34,211 bases of DNA from an uncultured Alphaproteobacteria bacterium (GTDB lineage Bacteria; Pseudomonadota; Alphaproteobacteria; Puniceispirillales; Puniceispirillaceae), in assembly GCA_913048595.1 (NCBI GenBank), contig CAJWVJ010000007.1, forward strand, positions 1 to 34,211, read 5' to 3'. Positions 1 to 8,541 of this stretch are shown here, one piece after another. Both the position numbers and the translations under genes were made by a program. Numbering within the stretch: the first letter of the stretch is position 1; each line of letters opens with the position of its first letter. Under the pieces are notes generated by a model. That model did not search any database. It was not told the DNA's origin and saw nothing but the letters and a program-made list of their open reading frames with translations.

Positions 1-640
1 TCACCAGCTGGTTGTTGCCGCTGACAAGGCGGATCACCGCCGAGGGGTCGAGCCCATAGGCCTCGATCGCGGCCGCATCAAGAAGGATTTCGAGAACCTC
101 CTCGCGGTCCCCGCCGATCTTCACCTCGAGTACGCCCTCGAGGGATTCGACCTTGTCCTTGATCTCGCGGGCCGCCAGAACCATTTCGCGCTCGGAAACG
201 GGACCATAGAAGGCCGCTGTCAGGATCGGAAAGAGCGACAGGTTGACCTCGGTCACTTTCGGTTCATCCGCCTCGCCCGGAAGGTCGGGTCGCGCGTCGT
301 CGACGGCCTGGCGCACATCATCCAGAATACGGTCGATATCCTCACCGGCGTCGAATTCCAGCGATACCGACGCATAGCCTTCCGAGGCCACAGAGGTCAT
401 CTTGTCGAGACCCTGGACCGACCGGAGATGCTTTTCCATCGGCTTTGCGAGAAGACGTTCGGCATCCTCGGGCGAGATGCCCTCATAGACGACCGAGACA
501 TAGGCCACAGGAATATCGACATCCGGTGTCGCTTCCTTGGGAATCTCGAGATAGGACATGTAGCCGAAGCCACACAGCACAAACAGCAGGACGAACACCG
601 CGCCGGTGCGCGAAAAGGCGGCGCTGATCACGCCGGTCAT
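1..640 (-). CDS. RND efflux transporter, inner-membrane pump (partial, C-terminal part outside window)
   Basis: Only the first ~213 residues are present; the frame is open to the window edge. The translation starts MTGVISAAFSRTGAVFVLL and has a first transmembrane helix at about residues 13-30. A periplasmic porter domain follows, with the typical RND pattern IPKEATPDVDIP, then EGISPEDAERL and SVASEGYASVSLEFDAG. These match the AcrB/MexB-like hydrophobe-amphiphile efflux family, which uses the proton gradient to export drugs or other toxic compounds. Its ATG overlaps the stop of the upstream adaptor gene as ATGA, so the two are translationally coupled. The substrate cannot be told from sequence, and no outer-membrane TolC-type partner is visible. 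Confidence 0.9.
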   Translation of the reverse strand, partial: MTGVISAAFSRTGAVFVLLFVLCGFGYMSYLEIPKEATPDVDIPVAYVSVVYEGISPEDAERLLAKPMEKHLRSVQGLDKMTSVASEGYASVSLEFDAGEDIDRILDDVRQAVDDARPDLPGEADEPKVTEVNLSLFPILTAAFYGPVSEREMVLAAREIKDKVESLEGVLEVKIGGDREEVLEILLDAAAIEAYGLDPSAVIRLVSGNNQLV

Positions 641-1914
641 GTTGCCGGCTCCGGCGAGACGCGGACCGGATCGCCTGCATTGACAAAGGCCTGGCCGAAG
701 GTCAGGAGCCTGGCACCATCGGCAAGGCCGGAGACAAACACCTGCTCGACGCCGGAGCGGACAAGTTCGACCGGCATCACACGCACCGTGCCGCCATCGT
801 CGATTTTCGCCGTCAGCGAGCCGTCGCCCGCCACCGACAGATGCGCCGGTGACATGCCGAAGGCGGGCTGGAACCCGACATCAATGCTGGCCTCGACCGT
901 CATGCCGGCGCGAAGCTCGCGCCCCGGGTTCGGCACCGTCACCTCGACGTCGAATGTACGTGTCGCCGAGCTGGAGATCGAGGCGATCTTCGTCACCGCG
1001 CCATTACGCATGCCGGCGCCGGCGACATTGATGCTGACTGGATCACCGACCGTGACCTCGCCGATACTGGTCTGCGGCACGGCGACGACGATTTTCAGCT
1101 CGTCCATCGCCAGGATGGTGGCCGCCGGCGCGCCAGCAGCAATCTGCTCGCCACGCTCCAGATGCACGGTCTCCAGCCAGCCGCCCGTGGGGGCCGTGAT
1201 GGTGGATTTCGCCAGCTGGTCACGAAGCACAGCCAGGTTCGATCTGGCCGTGGCGAGGCGCGCCCTGTTCTGGGCGATCTCGACTTCCGCGTGAAGGTTC
1301 CTGGCCAGGTCGATCTGCGCCAGAGTCATGCGGGCATTCTCATAATTGGCCTTTAGCTGGGCCAGTTCGACAGGCGCGCTGAATTTCTGCGAAGCCAGCT
1401 TCTCGGCGATGTCCAGGCGCTGCCTGGCGACATCGAGGCTTGCCTCGGCAGCGGCGCGCTGCTCGGCATAGGTGCCGCGGGACTGGGCCATGGCGCTGTC
1501 GAGCGCGGTTGTCGCCGCGTCAATCTCGGCCTTTGCGGCGGTGATGCGCGCAGGAAGCGTGCTGGTGTCTATCTCCACCAGAACGGCACCGGCTTCGACC
1601 GCCTGCCCCTCGGCAAGCGGGACAGCCCTGGCGGTGCCGCCGATTTCGGCAGACACGGTGACAACCGCCTTTGGCTGGGTCACGCCGCTGGCGCGGATCG
1701 AACGGCGCACCTTGCTGTTCTCGACAATCACCGAAGAAATGATCGGGCTGACAGATGGCGGCGCGGCAGCGTCCGCGGCCGGGGCCGCCACAGCAGCGGG
1801 TGCCGCGGCCATGTCTGGAGCGGTCTCATTCTTGCCAAGCTGGCCAGATGCCATCCAGCCAGCCGCGCCAAGAGCGACAAGTGCCGCCCAGATATAGGAG
1901 GATCGGAATTTCAT
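637..1914 (-). CDS. RND efflux periplasmic adaptor subunit (HlyD/MFP family)
   Basis: This 425-residue membrane fusion protein would bridge the RND pump to an outer-membrane channel. The N-terminus has a membrane anchor or signal (about residues 8-25) and then an Ala/Pro-rich linker to about residue 55. A lipoyl-like barrel half comes next (VVTVSAEIGGTARAVPLAEGQ). An Ala/Glu/Arg-rich coiled-coil hairpin spans about residues 125-215, followed by the second barrel half (TITAPTGGWLETVHLERGEQI) and a beta-barrel with FDVEVTVPNPGRELRAGM. Length and order fit the family. The ATG at 1914 follows a weak ribosome site, but a promoter lies 29-64 bases upstream. It overlaps the pump gene by 4 bases. Confidence 0.92.
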   Translation of the reverse strand: MKFRSSYIWAALVALGAAGWMASGQLGKNETAPDMAAAPAAVAAPAADAAAPPSVSPIISSVIVENSKVRRSIRASGVTQPKAVVTVSAEIGGTARAVPLAEGQAVEAGAVLVEIDTSTLPARITAAKAEIDAATTALDSAMAQSRGTYAEQRAAAEASLDVARQRLDIAEKLASQKFSAPVELAQLKANYENARMTLAQIDLARNLHAEVEIAQNRARLATARSNLAVLRDQLAKSTITAPTGGWLETVHLERGEQIAAGAPAATILAMDELKIVVAVPQTSIGEVTVGDPVSINVAGAGMRNGAVTKIASISSSATRTFDVEVTVPNPGRELRAGMTVEASIDVGFQPAFGMSPAHLSVAGDGSLTAKIDDGGTVRVMPVELVRSGVEQVFVSGLADGARLLTFGQAFVNAGDPVRVSPEPAT

Positions 1915-1942
1915 AATGCCATCGCCGGGAGTCTGTCTCGCC

Positions 1943-1978
1943 TGCGCGTTATATAGTCGCAGAAACGCTTTTGAACAA
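1943..1978 (-). promoter_or_regulatory. Predicted sigma-70 promoter of the RND efflux operon
   Basis: On the minus strand a -35-like TTGTTC (1978-1973) is followed after exactly 17 bases by a -10-like TATATA (1955-1950). Transcription would start near 1943, giving a leader of about 29 bases. It lies in the 103-base gap after the GMC gene, so the efflux genes probably have their own promoter. Confidence 0.5.
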
Positions 1979-2017
1979 GGCGGCTATGGGGCGGGAACGC
2001 GGTTCCTGACGCAGAAT

Positions 2018-3622
2018 TTACCCGGCCACATCCTCAAGGATCATGCCGGCGGCGCGGCGCGCCAGCATCATCGTCGGCGCGTTGGTGTTCGCCGATGTGA
2101 TATTGGGAAAGGCCGCCGCGTCACAGACCCGCAGCCCGTCCATGCCATGGACCCGAAGGCGGGAATCCACCACCGATGTGCCGGCATCGGGCCCCATCCG
2201 GCAGGTGCCGCACAGATGAAACACCGTGCCGCCGCGCTGGCGAAAGTCCGCCAGCACCGCCTCGTCATCCATCGAGGCCAGCGGGGTCAGCGGGTCGCCG
2301 GCAAGAAGACCGCGAAGCGCCGGGGTCGCCGTCAGCCGTTCGACAAGCCGCGCCATGGCTAGCGCTTCGGCGCGGTCATCGGGATGCGACAGGTAGTTCG
2401 GGCGGATCGACGGGGCGTCCGCCACGCGCGGCGAGGTGATGACGACGCTTCCCTCGCTTTTCGGGCGGCAGCTGTTGAAGCCGATGATGAATCCCGAGAA
2501 ATTGTCGGGCTTCATAAGTACGCGCCGCCCCTTGTAGAGCGCCTGATAGCTGACCGGGTTCAGATAGATCTGCATGTCGGGACGGGCCAGCGAGTCGCTT
2601 GTCTTCACCAGACCGCCGAACTGGTTGACGCTGAGCGCCATCGGGCCGCGCCGACTGACAACATACCGGAGCATGGCGCGAAGCCGGCCGGGCCAGTTTC
2701 CGAACACGTCATTCAGCGTCGGCCTGTTGGCCCGGAAGATATAGTTGATCCCGAAATGATCCTGAAGATGCTGGCCGACCCGCGGTGAATCATGAACCAC
2801 CCTGATCCCGATGCTCTGCAGGTGGCGGGCGTCGCCCACCCCGCTCAGCTGCAGAATCTGAGGCGATCCCACCGCGCCGGCGGCAAGGATGACCTCGGCT
2901 CCGGCGCGTACCTCGCTGTCGATCCCACGGCGGCGATAGCGGACGCTGACGGCGCGCCGCCCGTCAAAGCCGATGCGCCTGACCTCGGCCCCGGTGAGAA
3001 CATGCAGGTTGGGGCGCTTCATCGCCGGCCGCAGAAAGGCTCTGGCGCTGGAACAGCGCAATCCGTTGCGGGTTGTTGTCAGATAGGGGGTCACGCCGAC
3101 ACCCTCATAAAGGGGCGTGTCCGCCACCGGAAGCTGGCCCTGCCGGCAGATATCGACAAAATCACGCCCGATGCTGTGGTAATCGTCGCTGCAATCGCTG
3201 ATGGTCAGGTGCGGGGCCGCAGGATCGCCATCCGGCGGTAACTCAAGCGACGCGAATTCCGCGGCCACATCATCATAGGACCAGCCGTCATTTCCGGCCG
3301 CCGCCCAGTCGTCATAATCGCCACCCTGGCCCCGGTGATAGACCAGCGCGTTGATCGAGCTCGACCCGCCGAGAACCTTGCCGCGCGGGTGATAGATGAC
3401 GCGCCCGTCCAGCTGCGGCTCCGGCTCCGAGCTGTACATCCAGTTCACTGCCCGTTCCTGGAACAGCACGCCATAGCCGATCGGCACCTGTACCCAGAAG
3501 CGCCGGTCGGATGGGCCTGCCTCGAGAAGCAGCACCTGATGGCGGCCGGAGGCGCTGAGCCGCTCGGCCAGGACGCATCCCGCCGAGCCAGCGCCAATGA
3601 TGACATAGTCGAATTCGCGCAC
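2018..3622 (-). CDS. GMC-family FAD-dependent oxidoreductase (choline/alcohol dehydrogenase-like)
   Basis: 534 residues, the usual GMC length. The FAD-binding Rossmann motif IIGAGSAGCVLAERL is at residues 8-22. The first GMC signature (HPRGKVLGGSSSINALVYHRG) lies near residue 80, and the second (AAGAVGSPQILQLSGVGD) near residue 250. The C-terminal active-site region has FHLCGTCRMGP with the conserved His and NTNAPTMM with the conserved Asn. The family oxidises primary or secondary alcohols; the substrate is unknown. The GTG start is chosen because GGGAG sits at a suitable distance upstream and the Rossmann motif follows directly. It lies 60 bases after a cytochrome P450 on the same strand, so it may oxidise the alcohol the P450 makes (inference). 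Confidence 0.9.
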   Translation of the reverse strand: MREFDYVIIGAGSAGCVLAERLSASGRHQVLLLEAGPSDRRFWVQVPIGYGVLFQERAVNWMYSSEPEPQLDGRVIYHPRGKVLGGSSSINALVYHRGQGGDYDDWAAAGNDGWSYDDVAAEFASLELPPDGDPAAPHLTISDCSDDYHSIGRDFVDICRQGQLPVADTPLYEGVGVTPYLTTTRNGLRCSSARAFLRPAMKRPNLHVLTGAEVRRIGFDGRRAVSVRYRRRGIDSEVRAGAEVILAAGAVGSPQILQLSGVGDARHLQSIGIRVVHDSPRVGQHLQDHFGINYIFRANRPTLNDVFGNWPGRLRAMLRYVVSRRGPMALSVNQFGGLVKTSDSLARPDMQIYLNPVSYQALYKGRRVLMKPDNFSGFIIGFNSCRPKSEGSVVITSPRVADAPSIRPNYLSHPDDRAEALAMARLVERLTATPALRGLLAGDPLTPLASMDDEAVLADFRQRGGTVFHLCGTCRMGPDAGTSVVDSRLRVHGMDGLRVCDAAAFPNITSANTNAPTMMLARRAAGMILEDVAG

Positions 3623-3682
3623 CCGATGATCTCCCTGCCGAAGGGGTTATTCTTCTGTTGGACAGCAGATTTCGGATGTTCT

Positions 3683-4897
3683 CTATTCGCCCCTTACCAC
3701 CGCAGGGGCGGCGTCCCAGCGCACATGCATGGAAAGCGGCCCGCGAAAGGCCCAGCCGCGAAAGGCGGCCGGCCTGTCGGCATCAAGCCGAAGGCCATGA
3801 AGGCGTTCGAACATCATCGGCAGCGCGACATCGGCCACAAGCGCCCGCGCGGCAAAGGCGCCTGCGCAGAAATGCGGACCGGCCCCGAAGGCGATATGTT
3901 TTCGCGTGTCACGGCGGATATCGAATCTGTCTGGGTCGGCGAAATGCGCCGGATCGCGGTTGGCAGCCCCGAACATGAAGAAGGCGCGCCCGCCGGGCGT
4001 GATGGTGACGCCATCAATCTTGGCATGCCCGGCGATGCGGCGCGGCGACATGCCGATGGGGGCCATCCAGCGCACATATTCCTCAAACGCCCGGTCCCAT
4101 CCCGCATGGCCGTCCCGCAGCGCGGCAAGCTGGTCGGGATGGGTCAGCAGGGCCCAGGCGGCACCGGCGATGGCGTCGCGCGGCTCGTTCTGACCACCGC
4201 TGATGACAAGCTTGACGTTCGCATGTATCTGCGCAGCGCTGGCCGCGGCGCGCTGCAGCACGGCGATCACCGAAACGCCGGCGGCTGATTCGGGATCAGG
4301 CGGGCTGCTGGCGAAGTCGGCAAGCCGGTCCCCGATCGCCAGGTCAAGCGCTGCCACCGCCGCCAGGCAGCGCGCCTCGGTATCGGCATCACCGGCATAG
4401 TTGGAAATGCCGTCGATCATCGCCTGGGAATGGGCATCCATCTGCTTCGCGCTGACATTGTCGAGGCCGGTGATCAACCGCAGCGCCTCGCCCGACAGGG
4501 GCATCGCGTAATCGGTGCAGAGATCGGCCACCCCGCGCGGTGCCAGGCTATCCAGAATGTTCGCAGCCGCGGTGCGGAAGGCGGCGCGCCAGTGACGCTG
4601 GACGGTGCGCGGCGAGACAGCGGGCTGCATGGCCCGCCGCTGCGTCTGGTGCGCGGCACCGTCATGGCGCATCATGTTCTTGCCCATCAGCCGCGTCATC
4701 AGCCCGCCTGGCTGTTCCGAGCTGAAGACATCCACCCGTTTTTCCCAGACATCGATATCGTCACGCCGCGTGAAGACGATGCCGTCGAGCTGCGGGACGA
4801 AGGCAACCGGAGCGGTCTCGCGAAGCCGCGCCAGTTGCGGGTAGGGGTCATGCCACAGGGCATCCATGTCGATGTCGAAATGCGGGGCGGCGGTCAT
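3683..4897 (-). CDS. Cytochrome P450 with atypical I-helix
   Basis: 404 residues, a normal length for a soluble bacterial P450. The heme loop FGAGPHFCAG has the thiolate ligand C344, and the K-helix ExxR is E273-R276 (EYVR). The I-helix oxygen-activation site, normally (A/G)Gx(D/E)TT, reads SGGQNEPRD at residues 233-241. The usual acid-threonine pair is therefore replaced by N-E-P-R-D, which may mark a subfamily or altered chemistry. The ATG at 4897 has CAGGA upstream. No ferredoxin or reductase gene is in the window, so electrons must come from elsewhere. It is followed after 60 bases by the GMC oxidoreductase, which suggests a hydroxylation then alcohol-oxidation pair (inference). Confidence 0.9.
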   Translation of the reverse strand: MTAAPHFDIDMDALWHDPYPQLARLRETAPVAFVPQLDGIVFTRRDDIDVWEKRVDVFSSEQPGGLMTRLMGKNMMRHDGAAHQTQRRAMQPAVSPRTVQRHWRAAFRTAAANILDSLAPRGVADLCTDYAMPLSGEALRLITGLDNVSAKQMDAHSQAMIDGISNYAGDADTEARCLAAVAALDLAIGDRLADFASSPPDPESAAGVSVIAVLQRAAASAAQIHANVKLVISGGQNEPRDAIAGAAWALLTHPDQLAALRDGHAGWDRAFEEYVRWMAPIGMSPRRIAGHAKIDGVTITPGGRAFFMFGAANRDPAHFADPDRFDIRRDTRKHIAFGAGPHFCAGAFAARALVADVALPMMFERLHGLRLDADRPAAFRGWAFRGPLSMHVRWDAAPAVVRGE

Positions 4898-4943
4898 GAT
4901 GCGAATCCTGCCGCCCCGCGCCTGTGCTGTAAAGCGTGCCGCC

Positions 4944-5393
4944 CTATGGCTGCGCGGCCGGACGCGCGGCCGGGCCGCTTGTCAGCATGCGCCCGACGGC
5001 GAGGCCGGCCAGCATCATCAGGGCAAACAGAAGCGCATCGCCCGGCACCAGAAGAAGCGACGAGATGGCCGGCCCCGGGCACAGCCCGCCAAGGCCCCAG
5101 CCAATGCCGAACAGCGCCGACCCGATGATCAGCCTGCTGTCGATGGCATTTGCTGTCGGAAGACGGAAGCCTTCATTCCCGGCAGTGAAAACCGGGCCTG
5201 CACGACTCATGACAAGACGATGGCCGATGGAATTGGCGACAACCCCGCCGCCCATTACGAAGGCAAGCGAGGGATCCCAGATGCCAAACAGGTCAAGGAA
5301 GCCGGCCACCTTGGACGGGTTCAGCATGCCCGACAGGGCCAGCCCGCCGCCGAACAGCGCGCCAATCAGGATCAATGAGATATGTCGTGTCAT
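4944..5393 (-). CDS. YeeE/YedE-type membrane protein, C-terminal-half partner (DUF6691-like)
   Basis: 149 residues with about four hydrophobic segments. It begins MTRHISLILIGALFGGGLAL and carries the conserved NPSKVAGFLDL and GLCPGPAISSL patterns of the second half of YeeE/YedE thiosulfate-type transporters. The ATG at 5393 is chosen because it starts directly at the first membrane helix; an upstream extension in this frame reads as a non-membrane Arg/Pro-rich stretch overlapping the preceding gene. It follows the other half after 10 bases, and the two small proteins probably form one transporter. Family knowledge points to uptake of a reduced sulfur compound, but the substrate is not shown here. 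Confidence 0.85.
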   Translation of the reverse strand: MTRHISLILIGALFGGGLALSGMLNPSKVAGFLDLFGIWDPSLAFVMGGGVVANSIGHRLVMSRAGPVFTAGNEGFRLPTANAIDSRLIIGSALFGIGWGLGGLCPGPAISSLLLVPGDALLFALMMLAGLAVGRMLTSGPAARPAAQP

Positions 5394-5403
5394 GCCCCGT
5401 CCC

Positions 5404-5838
5404 CTACAGCACGTGACGGACGAGATAGACGGTGGCAAGGCCGGTGGCCATGAAGGTGGCCACCGCCACCGTCGATCGGGGCGACAGCCGCGCCAGGCCA
5501 CAGATTCCATGGCCCGATGTGCAGCCGGACCCGACCGCCGTGCCAATCCCGACGATGAAGCCGGCAACCGGAAGCAGCATGCCGGAGGCCGCCGGCACGA
5601 TCTCCACGGGACGGCCAAGGAGATGGATCACCGCAAACGGCCCCGCCAGCATGCCGATGACGAACATCACCCGCCAGGCCATATCCCCCTTGCCAGCCGG
5701 CATGACAAGCCCGCCAAGGATGCCGCTGACACCCATTACCCGCCCGTGGGTCAGCATCAGCAGCAGCGCCGCCAGACCGATCATCACGCCGCCGATCAGC
5801 GACGCGTAGGGCGTGAAATTCTGAAGATCAATCACCAT
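5404..5838 (-). CDS. YeeE/YedE-type membrane protein, N-terminal-half partner
   Basis: 144 residues, strongly hydrophobic with about four membrane segments. The family hallmark GSGCTSGHGICGLARLSPRS lies near residue 105; its cysteines are implicated in binding sulfur substrates in YeeE relatives. I prefer the ATG at 5838, which has AGGGGAT seven bases upstream; a GTG at 5862 would add eight residues. It begins 36 bases after the pyrE stop and runs into the partner gene, so the three genes may be co-transcribed. No BigR-type regulator or sulfurtransferase is adjacent, although they often accompany this pair. Confidence 0.87.
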   Translation of the reverse strand: MVIDLQNFTPYASLIGGVMIGLAALLLMLTHGRVMGVSGILGGLVMPAGKGDMAWRVMFVIGMLAGPFAVIHLLGRPVEIVPAASGMLLPVAGFIVGIGTAVGSGCTSGHGICGLARLSPRSTVAVATFMATGLATVYLVRHVL

Positions 5839-5874
5839 GAAACCATCCCCTGAATTGCTCACAATGGTGTTATG

Positions 5875-6564
5875 TCAGGCGCCGCCATGCGCCTTCGACC
5901 AGCCACGCGGGTCATGAAGGAACGCCTCGACCTTGGACAGGGTGTCCTCATTGAAGCTTCCCGACTCACGGCTTGCCGCCAGCACGTCCCACCAGGTTGA
6001 CAGGTAGTGGAGCTGAATCCCCTCCGACGCCAGCTGTTCAGGCGTATCCTTGAAGATGTCGTAATAGAAGATCACGAAGGTGTGGCCGATCTCGGCGCCG
6101 GCGGTACGGATCGCCTCGACAAAGCTCAGCTTGCTGCCGCCATCGGTGGCCAAATCCTCGACAAGAAGCACCCGCTGGCCGTCCCTGATGTCGCCCTCGA
6201 TGCGAGCGTCGCGGCCAAACCCCTTGGGCTTCTTGCGGACATAATGCATCGGCAGGCCGGTGCGCTCGGCAAGCCAGGCGGCAAACGGAATACCGGCCGT
6301 CTCGCCGCCGGCCACCGCATCAAGGCTTTCATAGCCGATATCGTTCATGATCACCGTGCGGCCGTAATCCATCATCTGCGCGCGCATCCGCGGGAAGGCG
6401 ATGATCTTGCGGCAGTCGATATAGACCGGGCTTTTCATGCCGGATGTCAGGGTGAAGGGGTCGTCGGCGCGGAACAGAACCGCCTTGACCTCGAGAAGCA
6501 TGCGGGCCACCGATCTGGCGATGGCAGGCTTGTCGTAGCTGTGAAGAATGTCTTGGTTCGCCAT
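5875..6564 (-). CDS. pyrE: Orotate phosphoribosyltransferase
   Basis: 229 residues. It joins orotate to PRPP to make orotidine 5'-phosphate in de novo pyrimidine synthesis. The PRPP-binding motif is [14 protein letters not shown] at residues 132-145. Upstream are the [15 protein letters not shown] substrate loop (about 38-52) and the flexible catalytic loop [16 protein letters not shown] (about 110-125). The ATG at 6564 is chosen because GGAGGA sits just upstream and an earlier start at 6615 would run into the stop of the aquaporin gene. The length slightly exceeds the compact enterobacterial enzyme, as in alphaproteobacterial PyrE. It is followed by the sulfur-transporter pair on the same strand. 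Confidence 0.93.
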   Translation of the reverse strand: MANQDILHSYDKPAIARSVARMLLEVKAVLFRADDPFTLTSGMKSPVYIDCRKIIAFPRMRAQMMDYGRTVIMNDIGYESLDAVAGGETAGIPFAAWLAERTGLPMHYVRKKPKGFGRDARIEGDIRDGQRVLLVEDLATDGGSKLSFVEAIRTAGAEIGHTFVIFYYDIFKDTPEQLASEGIQLHYLSTWWDVLAASRESGSFNEDTLSKVEAFLHDPRGWSKAHGGA

Positions 6565-6611
6565 GGGTCCTCCGTCATGCCGGCGGAGTGTAGTCAAGGC
6601 GCGGTGGCTTG

Positions 6612-7304
6612 TCATCCGTCAGGGTGACGCGACTCATCCTCGTCCCGCGCGAACAGCCATCCCAGAAGCCGGGCCGCCGCCACAGCCGCAATCATCTGCG
6701 CCAGGATAAAGGACGGCGCATCGGCCGGCAGGATGCCGGAAAAACTATCGGTGAAGGAGCGCGCGATGGTCACCGCCGGATTGGCAAAGCTTGTCGAGGC
6801 GGTGAACCAGTAGGCGGCGGTGATATACATCCCGACAAGCGCCGGGATCGCCTCGGGCCGCCAGCGCAGCCCACCGAAGATCACCGTCAGCAGCCCGAAG
6901 GTGGCGACAAATTCCGAGGTCCATTGCGCCGGACCAGTCCGCACATTCTGCGAAAGCTGGAGCAACGGCATCTCGAACATGAAATGCGCCAGCATCGCCC
7001 CGCAGATGGCCCCGCCGACCTGCACGAACATGAAATGCGCGGCATGGGGAAAACTCATCTCGCGGCGAAGAAGAAAGGCCATGGTCACCGCCGGGTTGAA
7101 ATGCGCGCCGGAGACCGGCCCGAACACGGTGATCAGCACATAGAGAATGGCCCCGGTCGGGATGGTGTTGCCGAGAAGCGCGATGGCGAGATTGCCGCCG
7201 GCAAGCCGCTCGGCCATGATCCCCGATCCGATCACCGTCGCCAGGAGAATCATCGTTCCTGCGAATTCGGCCACAAGCCTGCGGGCGTGCGCGGCACTCG
7301 TCAT
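6612..7304 (-). CDS. aqpS: Aquaglyceroporin-type channel linked to arsenate reductase (AqpS-like)
   Basis: 230 residues of the MIP family with six membrane segments and two half-helix NPA motifs, N70-P71-A72 (HFNPAVT) and N175-P176-A177 (FANPAVT). R182 fits the selectivity-filter arginine. Its ATG overlaps the arsC stop as ATGA, so the two genes are coupled. In Sinorhizobium an aquaporin (AqpS) replaces the ArsB/Acr3 pump: ArsC reduces arsenate and arsenite leaves down its gradient through the channel. The gene pairing supports that role here, by inference. No arsR is next to it, unlike the known operon. Confidence 0.85.
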   Translation of the reverse strand: MTSAAHARRLVAEFAGTMILLATVIGSGIMAERLAGGNLAIALLGNTIPTGAILYVLITVFGPVSGAHFNPAVTMAFLLRREMSFPHAAHFMFVQVGGAICGAMLAHFMFEMPLLQLSQNVRTGPAQWTSEFVATFGLLTVIFGGLRWRPEAIPALVGMYITAAYWFTASTSFANPAVTIARSFTDSFSGILPADAPSFILAQMIAAVAAARLLGWLFARDEDESRHPDG

Positions 7305-7789
7305 GGCAAATCTCCAATGGCGCGGATCCGCGGCATCAGATCCGCAAGCGGCGCCTCGTCAAGCGCCAGAAGGGCGTCCACACGCGCCTTCATCTGGTCA
7401 TAGGTCGCAGCGAAGGCATCCATGATCTGCTGCCGGCTTCCGGTGACGGCGGCCGGGTCTTCCACACCCCAATGCGCGCTGTGCGGGTGCCCCGGCCAGA
7501 CCGGGCAGACCTCGCCGGCGGCGTTTGCGCATACGGTGATCACGAGATGCATCTCCGGCGCGGCGGCTCCGGCGAATTCATCCCAGCTCTTCGACCGCGC
7601 AAAGCCGTGATCCAGCCCGCGCGATTCAAGTGTCGCGATGGCAGCCGGGTTCGGCAGTCCGGCCGGCATCGAGCCAGCCGAAAAGGCCTGATAGCGGCCG
7701 GCGCCGTAATGGCGAAGGATCGCCTCGGCGAGGATCGAGCGCGCGGAATTGCCTGTGCACAGAAAAAGAACGTTCAAAGGGCTTGTCAT
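7301..7789 (-). CDS. arsC: Arsenate reductase, thioredoxin-coupled (LMW-PTP fold)
   Basis: 162 residues. The phosphatase-like loop CTGNSARS starts at C11 (CX5R), near the N-terminus as in the thioredoxin-linked class. C87 and C95 ([16 protein letters not shown]) match the second and third redox cysteines that relay the disulfide, and D111 in VEDPAA fits the general acid. The enzyme reduces arsenate to arsenite in the cytosol. A long C-terminal helical tail (about 120-162) is typical of this class. It is the first gene of a two-gene unit with the aquaporin and diverges from the small DUF2256 gene across 48 bases, in which AGGATAC occurs twice. Confidence 0.93.
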   Translation of the reverse strand: MTSPLNVLFLCTGNSARSILAEAILRHYGAGRYQAFSAGSMPAGLPNPAAIATLESRGLDHGFARSKSWDEFAGAAAPEMHLVITVCANAAGEVCPVWPGHPHSAHWGVEDPAAVTGSRQQIMDAFAATYDQMKARVDALLALDEAPLADLMPRIRAIGDLP

Positions 7790-7837
7790 TCAGGATACCT
7801 GTTGGCATTTCACATCACACAAGGATACGACGCGATT

Positions 7838-7993
7838 ATGACAAAAAGGTTACAGAAGCGCGATCTGCCCAGCAAGATTTGCGCAAGCTGCGGGCGGCCC
7901 TTCAACTGGCGCAAGAAGTGGGAACGCGACTGGGAACAGGTGCGATACTGCTCGAAACGCTGCGCCGGGCAACGTGGCAAGCCCACCTCATGA
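7838..7993 (+). CDS. DUF2256 family small zinc-finger-like protein
   Basis: 51 residues: [18 protein letters not shown] and so on. Two cysteine pairs, C15-x2-C18 and C38-x3-C42, with [14 protein letters not shown] and [10 protein letters not shown] are the hallmark of DUF2256, a very short basic protein widespread in proteobacteria with no known function. A metal-binding role is inferred from the cysteines. The ATG at 7838 is chosen because the conserved family sequence begins there, although the ribosome site (AAGGA) is rather distant. Its stop overlaps the convergent unknown gene by six bases. It diverges from arsC. Confidence 0.85.
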   Translation: MTKRLQKRDLPSKICASCGRPFNWRKKWERDWEQVRYCSKRCAGQRGKPTS

Positions 7994-8407
7994 GGCCGCG
8001 GCACTGACCGCCGCCTCGATGCGCGCCTGTTCGATCACCTCGGCCACCATGCCGTTCTGCAGTGTCTCGCCTGCACCGATGTCATCGATATAGATGCCGA
8101 AATCATCACGTCCGGCGCGGTCGGCCGGCACCCAGGCGAACAGGCACTGATGGCTCTTCGGGCAGTCGGCGGCGGCGGCATCCTGCAGCGGTTCTGCATT
8201 GTCAAAATGCCAGGTCACGGCGACCGCCACGAAAAATGACTGTATGCCACGGCCGACTACATCCATTGTCACCGGCATCGTGACCACCACATCGCGGCTG
8301 CCGGAGGCGGCCATATAGGTGGCAAGATCGCCCTCATGCTCGGCCATGATGACCGACAGGGGGACAAAATGCGCGACAATCTCGCCTTCACCTTCGGTCG
8401 ATGGCAT
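7988..8407 (-). CDS. Hypothetical protein, 139 residues
   Basis: I do not recognise this family. The protein is acidic and soluble-looking, with alternating hydrophobic strands in the first half ([13 protein letters not shown], then [11 protein letters not shown]) and a helical C-terminus. There is no signal peptide or clear membrane helix. Two cysteines (ADCPKSHQC) lie near the middle. A strong ribosome site (GAGGAGG) precedes the ATG at 8407, which supports a real gene. It lies 134 bases downstream of phoB on the same strand and overlaps the end of the DUF2256 gene by six bases, head to head at the stops. Confidence 0.65.
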   Translation of the reverse strand: MPSTEGEGEIVAHFVPLSVIMAEHEGDLATYMAASGSRDVVVTMPVTMDVVGRGIQSFFVAVAVTWHFDNAEPLQDAAAADCPKSHQCLFAWVPADRAGRDDFGIYIDDIGAGETLQNGMVAEVIEQARIEAAVSAAAS

Positions 8408-8541
8408 GGGGCGGCCTCCTCGGCTCGAACACTGACGCCGCGCACTCTGCCAGCTTCAGGCCGCCTTATCCAGCGTCAATCCGCGCCGCCCCGGAACACG
8501 GTGAATGACGGCCGCAAGCGCCGGTCTGCCACTGTGAGATT

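Noticed and set aside
5394-5618. N-terminal extension of the second YeeE/YedE gene to 5618
   Set aside because: The added stretch is Arg/Pro/Trp-rich, overlaps the preceding gene in another frame and has no family similarity; the membrane protein starts at 5393.
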